Assembly (NCBI GenBank): GCA_013042925.1 | Contig: JABDPH010000457.1 | Span: 1-5,902 of the forward strand | Source of the DNA: Eudoraea sp. | GTDB taxonomy: Bacteria > Bacteroidota > Bacteroidia > Flavobacteriales > Flavobacteriaceae | Direction of reading: 5' to 3' | Length of the DNA: 5,902 nt | Shown here: positions 1 through 4,836 of the stretch, in pieces | Numbering within the stretch: the stretch's first letter is position 1 | Layout: each line of letters starts with the position of its first letter | Program-made: the position numbers and the translations under genes | The notes under the pieces: generated by a model | Database searches by the model: none | Seen by the model: the letters and a program-made list of their open reading frames with translations, nothing else | What the model was told of the DNA's origin: nothing

Positions 1-233
1 TCAAAAAGCTAGCGCAAAAAAAATACGCTTAAAGTTGGATTTTTAATCTCTAAAATCAATTGCTTCCTTTTTTCAGTTTATAATTCTGAAATCAATACTG
101 CTTCAGCATGAAATTTTAAAGGTAAAACAAGTCTTTTGCCAATCTTTGTACACTGAATTCATCAATTGTGCATGAATGTCTAATGTTCAAGTAGTTAAGA
201 AAGTGTATTACTATATGTTGAATTTAGGTAGTT
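1..233. other. Gene-free left edge
   Basis: No convincing coding region lies here on either strand; every frame is broken by stops within a few dozen codons. Two forward frames are open at the left border: one ends at a TAA at 30-32 and the other at a TAA at 44-46. Either could be the last few codons of a gene that lies outside the window, but nothing distinguishes them. The terminator at 238-268 implies that forward transcription from further left passes through this stretch, so it may be a 3' untranslated region. I see no clear promoter or RNA gene. Confidence 0.4.
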
Positions 234-237
234 CCCT

Positions 238-268
238 ATAGGGTCAATTAATTGGCCCTATTTTTTTT
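238..268 (+). terminator. Rho-independent-type terminator upstream of the cupin-like gene
   Basis: ATAGGG (238-243) and CCCTAT (256-261) form the base of a nearly perfect 24-nt palindrome. The inner arms CAATT/AATTG continue the pairing, interrupted only by one T/G position that would be a U-G wobble in RNA. A run of eight T (261-268) follows directly, as expected for an intrinsic terminator acting on forward transcripts. The reverse strand has no T-run after the hairpin, so it should act one way only. It probably ends transcription of a gene to the left of the window. It lies only 28-58 bases before the next start codon, so a role as an operator or attenuator for that gene is also possible. 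Confidence 0.65.
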
Positions 269-295
269 GATTCTTTAATACAGATTTATAAAAAA

Positions 296-688
296 ATGTT
301 CATGAATTTAATAGAGTTAAGTCCGGAAGGAAACTTTGAAAGTTGGGAAGTCACCAGATTGAATGAATTGAGATCTGAACAATTCGCTGAATCATTGGGC
401 CATTCTCCTATATATGAAAATGAAGAATTCAGATTATACAATATTATTTTAAAACCAAAGGAAAGACTCCCTTTTCGAAAAATAACCAATGATTTTAGCT
501 ATACTTTTATGACAGACGGTTTTGGCGTTTTTCACTTAGGCGATGGAAAAATAAAATTTGGTCAGTTCAAAAAAGGTGATGTTTACTATTATAGCATTGA
601 AAAGCAAGGTGAGGTTATTATTGATTTTGAGAATATGAGTCTTGGAGATTTAAAATTTATGGTATTTGAACTAAAACCAAGATCATAG
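296..688 (+). CDS. Small cupin-like protein lacking metal ligands
   Basis: This 130-residue cytoplasmic protein has no signal peptide or membrane segment. The C-terminal two thirds (about 45-127) read as a single beta-barrel of cupin type: a strand ending KPKERLPF, then a hydrophobic strand SYTFMTDG (68-75), then short strands with glycine turns (GDGKIKFGQFKKGD, 82-95). In metal cupins the first motif carries HxH and a glutamate. Here the equivalent place reads PFRKITND, so the metal-binding histidines are absent and a metal-dependent enzyme is unlikely; a binding or sensory role is more plausible, which is inference. ATG at 296 and ATG at 302 are both possible starts, and no Shine-Dalgarno site decides between them. 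It stands alone between a terminator and the MOSC gene, 120 bp away. The cupin assignment rests on sequence pattern only; the specific family is not recognised. Confidence 0.7.
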   Translation: MFMNLIELSPEGNFESWEVTRLNELRSEQFAESLGHSPIYENEEFRLYNIILKPKERLPFRKITNDFSYTFMTDGFGVFHLGDGKIKFGQFKKGDVYYYSIEKQGEVIIDFENMSLGDLKFMVFELKPRS

Positions 689-754
689 GCTTCATTCTTA
701 TCATCTAGATTACGTACAAACCAATGATCTTTGCCCATTCTCCGTATCCTTTAA

Positions 755-777
755 ACAAATCAAAGGTGTTGATTTGT
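755..777. repeat. Perfect 9-bp inverted repeat upstream of the MOSC gene
   Basis: ACAAATCAA (755-763) is repeated exactly inverted as TTGATTTGT (769-777), with a 5-base spacer (AGGTG). It lies 32-54 bases before the MOSC start codon and its right arm contains the candidate -33 TTG. This geometry suits an operator for a dimeric regulator. An RNA hairpin is less likely to matter, because it would lie upstream of the proposed transcription start. Confidence 0.5.
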
Positions 778-795
778 ATTTAATATATAGGCTTG
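769..795 (+). promoter_or_regulatory. Candidate promoter of the MOSC gene
   Basis: TTG (769-771) and TAGGCTTG (788-795) fit the Bacteroidota -33/-7 pattern TTG...TAnnTTTG with one mismatch in the -7 element and a 16-bp spacer, slightly shorter than usual. Transcription would start near 800-803, leaving only a few untranslated bases before the ATG at 809. The -33 element falls within the right arm of the inverted repeat at 755-777, so a protein bound there could block it. Confidence 0.35.
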
Positions 796-808
796 TTATC
801 TTCAAAAC

Positions 809-1441
809 ATGCGCGTATTATCTACTAATATTGGAAAATTAACCCCAATAACCTGGAATGGAAAGGAACTCCATACAGGTATTTATAAATACCCTACGAA
901 TTCCGCTTTATTGCTGGAAAAAGAAACAGTAGCAAATGATGCTATAGCAAACCGCAAAGTTCATGGCGGGATTTACAAAGCTTGTTATCTCTTTTCCGCG
1001 AAGCACTACCCTTATTGGGAAAAACGCTATCCTAATCTGGATTGGAATTGGGGAATGTTCGGAGAAAACCTGAGCATTAGTGACATGGATGAAACCCAAA
1101 TTAGAATAGGTGATATCTATAAAATTGGTTCGGCATTAGTGCAGATAACTCAGCCAAGGGAGCCTTGTTTTAAATTAGGCATTAGGTTTGGGACACAGCA
1201 GATTTTAAAAGAATTTATTGATCATGGTTACCCCGGGATGTATTTAAGAATACTTGAAGAAGGCAAAGTATCTCCGGAAGATGAACTTAAACTTATTAAA
1301 CCTTCGGATAATTTATTAACTGTCTATCAATTTTTTCAATTGCTTTATGCAAAGAAGAAAGATAAAAAACTCGTAAAGCTAGCCTTAGAAAATATGGCTC
1401 TACCGGAAAACAAAAGAGTTGGACTAAAAAAATACTTATAA
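809..1441 (+). CDS. MOSC domain protein, YiiM-like
   Basis: This 210-residue protein matches the MOSC family in the YiiM layout, at about the usual length. Visible landmarks are the N-terminal STNIGK...WNGKE segment with TGIYK, then RKVHGG (49-54), a Y-W-rich stretch (67-81), FGENL (84-88), IGD (100-102) and QPREPC (115-120). C120 is the conserved MOSC cysteine expected to carry the molybdenum cofactor. After the beta domain, residues 168-210 form a helical tail ending ALPENKRVGLKKYL, matching the C-terminal three-helix domain of YiiM proteins. E. coli YiiM contributes to reduction of N-hydroxylated base analogues such as 6-hydroxylaminopurine; a similar detoxifying role is inferred here. It is cytoplasmic, with no signal peptide. 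The ATG at 809 gives the N-terminus typical of the family. It is probably monocistronic and convergent with the exported-protein gene. Confidence 0.9.
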   Translation: MRVLSTNIGKLTPITWNGKELHTGIYKYPTNSALLLEKETVANDAIANRKVHGGIYKACYLFSAKHYPYWEKRYPNLDWNWGMFGENLSISDMDETQIRIGDIYKIGSALVQITQPREPCFKLGIRFGTQQILKEFIDHGYPGMYLRILEEGKVSPEDELKLIKPSDNLLTVYQFFQLLYAKKKDKKLVKLALENMALPENKRVGLKKYL

Positions 1442-1465
1442 AAAAAGGGGCTAAAAAGCCCCTTT
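1441..1465. terminator. Shared bidirectional terminator
   Basis: AAAGGGGCT (1444-1452) and AGCCCCTTT (1457-1465) form a perfect 9-bp GC-rich stem around an AAAA loop. On the reverse strand the stem runs into six T (1446 down to 1441), a good intrinsic terminator for the exported-protein gene, whose stop lies 22 bp away. On the forward strand only three U are available, all part of the stem, so termination of the MOSC transcript may be weaker. The hairpin begins three bases after the MOSC stop codon. Confidence 0.85.
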
Positions 1466-1486
1466 AAAACCAAACTAAACAATCTA

Positions 1487-2071
1487 CTAATTAACTACTA
1501 TATCTTCATAGTAGATATTTTTACCTTCTTTCACTACTACAGTGTACTGGTCTTCGTAGGCCGATTCGAAGTTAAAGGCTTTTGTTATTACTGTTTCGTT
1601 CTCAATTACCTCTTTGTATAAAGTGCGGTTATTACTGTCAAAAACTTTGATTTGCACATCTTTACCCTCCAGATTAAGTAAATTAAGAAAGAGTCTATCT
1701 CCCTTTAGGCGGAATACAGGCTTTGTGTTTTCAATTCTTTTCAGAATTTTTACCTCTTTGTTCTCAACACTTATAGGGTAGACCAACGTCCTTAAGGCAT
1801 CATCTACTTCAAAGTAATAAGAACCACTTTCAAGTTCATTCAGATCAAATTTCTTGGTATAAGAAGTTTCTGAAACTTTCTCAGAAAATATGATGTTTTG
1901 ATCTTCATCTATTATCTTAAGAAAGGTCTTGTCGTGTTGCGTGTCTAATTCTACAACTAAGCTTTTGGATTCACCATTTGTTATTAAGCTTAATTTAGGT
2001 TCTCTTGCCATGCCAACTACTGTAGTAAGCATTAAGGCAATCATTGCGGTAAATTTCAAATTTAATTTCAT
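1487..2071 (-). CDS. Exported protein with two similar beta modules
   Basis: This is a 194-residue secreted or periplasmic protein of unknown function. Residues 1-22 form a signal peptide: KLNLK, a hydrophobic core AMIALMLTTVV, and a likely signal peptidase I cleavage after GMA (A22). No lipobox cysteine is present. The mature part looks like two related beta-sandwich modules. Residues 50-102 (FLKIIDEDQNIIFSEKV...KKFDL...SYYFEV) align by eye with 140-193 (QIKVFDSNNRTLYKEVI...KAFNF...QYTVVV), sharing K-hydrophobic-x-D, a hydrophobic-aromatic-x-E step and the Y-alternating last strands. This recalls small secreted DUF3244-like or sorting-tail-like Bacteroidota domains, but I cannot assign a family, and I see no type IX secretion C-terminal signal. 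There are no cysteines and many charged residues. A well-formed promoter lies 38 bp upstream, divergent from the AraC gene. Confidence 0.85.
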   Translation of the reverse strand: MKLNLKFTAMIALMLTTVVGMAREPKLSLITNGESKSLVVELDTQHDKTFLKIIDEDQNIIFSEKVSETSYTKKFDLNELESGSYYFEVDDALRTLVYPISVENKEVKILKRIENTKPVFRLKGDRLFLNLLNLEGKDVQIKVFDSNNRTLYKEVIENETVITKAFNFESAYEDQYTVVVKEGKNIYYEDIVVN

Positions 2072-2108
2072 AACATTTCGTTTTAGAGTTAATGAATAAT
2101 TTACAGTG

Positions 2109-2136
2109 CAAACTTACCCCCGGGAATTAACCCCAA
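2109..2136 (-). promoter_or_regulatory. Bacteroidota-type promoter of the exported-protein gene
   Basis: Read on the reverse strand, TTG (2136-2134) is followed after exactly 17 bp by TAAGTTTG (2116-2109), a full match to the Bacteroidota TTG-N17-TAnnTTTG pattern. Transcription would start near 2101-2104, leaving a leader of about 30 nt before the ATG at 2071. The spacer is unusually GC-rich for this neighbourhood (GGGTTAATTCCCGGGGG) and could hold a regulator site. This is the best promoter in the window. Confidence 0.7.
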
Positions 2137-2224
2137 CTACAACAAGATTTTCAAATTTATATCCTATTTTAACTCAACTTTATGTGTATTAAAGTATATA
2201 GGGTAATATTCCACATATTTTAGG

Positions 2225-2232
2225 TAATTTTG
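2225..2232 (+). promoter_or_regulatory. Candidate -7 element of araC-alkB
   Basis: TAATTTTG matches the Bacteroidota -7 consensus TAnnTTTG exactly. No TTG is found 17-20 bp further upstream, so the promoter is either weak, activator-dependent or a chance match in AT-rich DNA. Transcription would start near 2237-2240, giving a leader of about 48 nt to the preferred ATG at 2287. The TTG at 2254 would leave only about 15 nt. Confidence 0.4.
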
Positions 2233-2286
2233 CAACAATCTTAAAAATAGCGGTTGAGTAATTTTACATTATCAATCATAAAAGAA

Positions 2287-3159
2287 ATGAAAAAGTTAAA
2301 ACCGGCTTTTGAAGCCATTGCCCCGAATTTCGGGCATTCATTTACCTATCAAAAATTTGATTCTACTAAACACAACAAAGACAATCTTTGGCATTATCAT
2401 CCCGAAATAGAATTGGTTTATGTTAACGGAGGAGCGGGGAAACGGCAGATTGGAAGTCATGTTTCCTGCTATACGGATGGTGACTTAATTTTAATTGGAA
2501 GTAATTTGCCTCATTGTGGGTTCACGGATAAGTTTACAGGAAATAAAAGTGAGATTGTAATACAAATGAAGGAAGACTTTTTAGGCGATTCTTTTTTTAA
2601 TATTCCCGAGATGAAGCAAACCCGGACTTTGTTTGAAATAGCGAGAGGTGGTGTTGCTTTCTTTGGTGAAACCAAAAATATTGTAGGTGAACAATTGGAA
2701 AACCTTAAGAATGAATCAGATTTTGAACAGTTATTATCCATTTTGTCCGTATTGAATGAGCTGGGAAATTCCAAGGATTTTAAAGTATTGAATGCAGAGG
2801 GATTTTCTTTTAAAACAGATATTGAGGATAACGACCGAATAAATATCGTTTTTAATCATGTAAGAAATAATTTTAAAGAAGAGGTAACCCTTGCCGAAAT
2901 TGCAGATAAAGCAGGAATGACAGTTCCTTCTTTTTGTAGGTACTTCAAAAAAATTACCAATAAGACCTTTATTCAATTTGTAAATGAATATCGCCTGGTG
3001 CACGCATCAAAACTGCTTGCTGAACAACCTATGAGCATTACTGACGTTTGTTATGAAAGTGGTTTTAATAATTTTTCACATTTTAATAAATCATTTAAGG
3101 GATTTACCGGTCAAAGTCCTTCGGAATTTAGAAACAGGTTAAAAAAGGTAGTCCAATAA
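2287..3159 (+). CDS. AraC-family regulator with cupin sensor
   Basis: This is a 290-residue cytoplasmic transcription regulator. Residues about 15-100 form an AraC-type cupin sensor: WHYHPEIEL (35-43) carries a full HxHxxxE motif (H36, H38, E42), and GDLILIGSNLPHCG supplies the second cupin motif. The middle (about 105-185) is helical. Residues about 190-288 are the double helix-turn-helix: TLAEIADKAGMTVPSFCRYFKK is the first motif (split here for reference at TLAEIADKAGM and TVPSFCRYFKK), and SITDVCYESGFNNFSHFNKSFK the second (SITDVCYESGF, NNFSHFNKSFK), followed by the usual FTGQSPSEFRN. Length is normal. The frame is open back to a TTG at 2254, but the ATG at 2287 begins MKKLKPAFE, like other flavobacterial members, so I prefer it. 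The ligand is unknown. It is co-directional with and probably co-transcribed with the AlkB gene, and divergent from the exported-protein gene. Confidence 0.92.
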   Translation: MKKLKPAFEAIAPNFGHSFTYQKFDSTKHNKDNLWHYHPEIELVYVNGGAGKRQIGSHVSCYTDGDLILIGSNLPHCGFTDKFTGNKSEIVIQMKEDFLGDSFFNIPEMKQTRTLFEIARGGVAFFGETKNIVGEQLENLKNESDFEQLLSILSVLNELGNSKDFKVLNAEGFSFKTDIEDNDRINIVFNHVRNNFKEEVTLAEIADKAGMTVPSFCRYFKKITNKTFIQFVNEYRLVHASKLLAEQPMSITDVCYESGFNNFSHFNKSFKGFTGQSPSEFRNRLKKVVQ

Positions 3160-3177
3160 CAGAAAAAACTGCGAAAA

Positions 3178-3756
3178 TTGTTGAAACTGCAGCTCCGGGA
3201 TAGTGATATTACTTATTTCTCCGATTTTCTAGATCGTGAGAAGGCCAGTGCCTATTTTGATATGCTTAAATCTTCGGTACCCTGGCGCCAGGATGAAATA
3301 AGAGTTTATGGTAAGATATATCCACAGCCCAGGTTAACGGCCTTATTTGGAAATAATAATCGCTCTTATTCATATTCGGGTATTCTTATGAATCCTCTGC
3401 CATTCAATGAAACCTTATTAGATGTCAGGGAAAAAATATCGAGCCTGACTGATGTTGAATTTACGACTTGTCTTCTAAATCTTTATAGAGACGGCAAAGA
3501 CAGTAATGGGTGGCATTCAGATGATGAAAAGGAATTGGGTAAGAATCCGGTAATTGCTTCTGTTTCACTGGGGCACGAGCGCTATTTTCATCTGAGGCAC
3601 AAGAAATTAAAGCATTTAAAGCACAAAATCCTTCTTGAACATGGAAGCCTGCTTCTTATGAGTGGAGAAACACAACATTTCTGGCATCATCAAATAGCCA
3701 AAACTAAGAAGCCTATAGGAGAAAGAATTAACCTCACTTTCAGGGTTATCACATAA
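3178..3756 (+). CDS. alkB: AlkB-family 2-oxoglutarate/Fe(II) dioxygenase
   Basis: This roughly 192-residue enzyme belongs to the AlkB family of oxidative demethylases, which remove alkyl lesions such as 1-methyladenine and 3-methylcytosine from DNA or RNA. With numbering from the TTG at 3178, NLY (101-103), WHSD (112-115; iron ligands H113 and D115), WHHQ (169-172; H171 is the likely third iron ligand by alignment with ALKBH2 WYH) and RINLTFR (183-189; R183 and R189 bind 2-oxoglutarate) are all present. PQPRLTALFG (49-58) matches the nucleotide-recognition segment of ALKBH2/3-like proteins, so it is nearer to that clade than to E. coli AlkB. There is no ATG start: candidates are adjacent TTG codons at 3178 and 3181, and the first in-frame ATG would remove 28 residues that look family-like. 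It starts 18 nt after, and in frame with, the AraC stop, suggesting translational coupling. Confidence 0.93.
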   Translation: MLKLQLRDSDITYFSDFLDREKASAYFDMLKSSVPWRQDEIRVYGKIYPQPRLTALFGNNNRSYSYSGILMNPLPFNETLLDVREKISSLTDVEFTTCLLNLYRDGKDSNGWHSDDEKELGKNPVIASVSLGHERYFHLRHKKLKHLKHKILLEHGSLLLMSGETQHFWHHQIAKTKKPIGERINLTFRVIT

Positions 3757-3791
3757 TAAAAAAATCGACTTCTAGAAGTCGATTTTTTTAT
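3756..3791. terminator. Perfectly palindromic terminator after alkB
   Basis: Thirty-six bases are a perfect palindrome centred between 3773 and 3774. The core arms TCGACTTCT and AGAAGTCGA are flanked by A7 on the left and T7 on the right, with one more T/A and A/T pair outside. As RNA this folds into a stem closed by a CTAG loop and followed by a U-run, a good intrinsic terminator in both directions. It overlaps the last base of the alkB stop codon. The only leftward gene nearby ends about 170 bp away, so its main client is araC-alkB. Confidence 0.85.
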
Positions 3792-3962
3792 ACCTTTTGT
3801 TTTGGTGCTGCATACTATCTTTAACACTTTGGTATACCATGTTAATTTCCTCATATACAACCTTATAAAAATAACTTAAAATAATAATGAAAAGACATGA
3901 AGCATCGCCATACCCCCTATTTATTAGACAAATGGCATTCTAATCATTTTATTTATACCCGT

Positions 3963-4736
3963 TTAACTAAAAATATCATTTAACACTCTGGCCAAACGCA
4001 ACCCCCCTTTTTGCAATTGTTTCTCCACCATGTCCCAATATTTATAGCTATAAGAGTACCTCAACTTTTCACCTTTCTCTACTGAGTTGTAAATTTCGTC
4101 GGCCAATTCCTGCGATTCCGCTACCCAATCCAGAATGGTCCCTTTTTTTATATCTCTGATCTGTTCTTTTCCAAGAGATGGTAATTCTCTAGAAAGTTCG
4201 CTATAACTCATCCCATAATCGTCAATCATATGTGAGTCCCAAACCCGATGCAAATTACTCCCTTTTCCAAACCACTGCAGCTGAATATCATTTCCACCTT
4301 TATCTTCTTTACGCCCGGCATGTAAAGGTTGATGTAAATCACCAATTAAATGAATCAGCATTTTTAAATAAAATACTTTGTCTTCTTCAGTACTGCTTTC
4401 ATTCTTTAGTATTTCAATACATTTTTGAATTCCCGTTACTAAATCGCCATTAGGACTTGGTTCTATCTCTGAATATTTCTTGCCCGAAGGTATATTTACG
4501 TAATGCCAGGCTGAGAAATTTTTAAAGGCCCTATCCGACTTAATTGCATCTGCATAATTCGAAACTGCTGCCAGACTATGCCCGTTTAGCAATTTTGAAA
4601 CTGCCCGTTTGGTTTTTCTGTTCAAATGACCCTGAGCTACTTCCCCAACAACCCGATGCCCCGTTTTTGCCCAGAAATTTGAATTACCCATTACCAAATG
4701 GACACTTAAAAAAAGTAATAAAATTATGCTTCTCAT
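3963..4736 (-). CDS. Exported S1/P1-type zinc nuclease
   Basis: This 257-residue nuclease belongs to the S1/P1 family, which cleaves single-stranded DNA and RNA to 5'-mononucleotides and in many members removes 3'-phosphates, using three zinc ions. All expected ligands are visible: W22, H27 (in WAKTGH), D63 (NYAD), H78 (WHYVN), H129, D133 and H139 (HLIGDLHQPLH), and H163 and D167 (NLHRVWD). The H-x3-D-x5-H and H-x3-D spacings equal those of nuclease P1. Residues 1 to about 18 are a signal peptide (RSIILLLFLSVHLVMG). In P1 the tryptophan is the mature N-terminus and its amine binds zinc, so processing next to W22 would be expected, though no clean signal peptidase site lies exactly there. There is a single cysteine (C106), so no disulfides. 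It is probably periplasmic or secreted, for nucleic-acid scavenging. It is monocistronic and divergent from the penicillin-binding protein gene. Confidence 0.95.
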   Translation of the reverse strand: MRSIILLLFLSVHLVMGNSNFWAKTGHRVVGEVAQGHLNRKTKRAVSKLLNGHSLAAVSNYADAIKSDRAFKNFSAWHYVNIPSGKKYSEIEPSPNGDLVTGIQKCIEILKNESSTEEDKVFYLKMLIHLIGDLHQPLHAGRKEDKGGNDIQLQWFGKGSNLHRVWDSHMIDDYGMSYSELSRELPSLGKEQIRDIKKGTILDWVAESQELADEIYNSVEKGEKLRYSYSYKYWDMVEKQLQKGGLRLARVLNDIFS

Positions 4737-4749
4737 AACTAATTTTTTT

Positions 4750-4757
4750 CAAAATTA
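4750..4757 (-). promoter_or_regulatory. Candidate -7 element of the nuclease gene
   Basis: Read on the reverse strand, this is TAATTTTG, an exact TAnnTTTG match, 13 bases before the nuclease ATG. No TTG stands at the matching -33 distance, and the transcript leader would be under 10 nt. It could be a weak promoter or a chance match in AT-rich sequence. Confidence 0.3.
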
Positions 4758-4836
4758 AAGAATAGGCATTAATGTATTGTTAAGGCATGGTTTATTTTCA
4801 TTAATAAATGTCATCTTGCACCTAAATTTTATCAAA

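Larger units (their letters stand above)
2072..2286. other. Divergent intergenic region (exported protein / araC)
   Basis: These 215 bp hold the control regions of two divergent genes: a strong leftward promoter (2109-2136) and a weaker rightward -7 element (2225-2232). About 90 bp of very AT-rich sequence lies between them. Apart from a GC clump inside the leftward promoter I see no clear dyad or hairpin. An AraC-type regulator commonly binds near its own divergent promoter, so the regulator may act here; that is inference. Confidence 0.5.

Noticed and set aside
286..489. Reverse-strand open frame of 67 codons opposite the cupin-like gene
   Set aside because: It is antisense to a well-formed gene, has no promoter or recognisable protein features, and reads as a shadow of the coding frame.
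2198..2231. Loose direct repeat around TAGGGTAAT and TTAGGTAAT before araC
   Set aside because: It needs a gap and several mismatches in very AT-rich DNA, so it is too weak to call an operator.
2254..2286. Upstream extension of the AraC gene to a TTG at 2254
   Set aside because: The added residues are not family-like, and the ATG at 2287 gives the usual N-terminus and a reasonable leader length.
3887..3943. Tiny forward frame beginning at an ATG in the gap after alkB
   Set aside because: Fewer than 20 codons, no promoter or conserved feature visible, and downstream of a strong terminator; the gap 3792-3962 shows nothing else I can support.
4232..4738. Forward open frames of 73 and 64 codons opposite the S1/P1 nuclease
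   Set aside because: The nuclease on the reverse strand has all of its zinc ligands intact; the opposite frames are low-complexity by-products.
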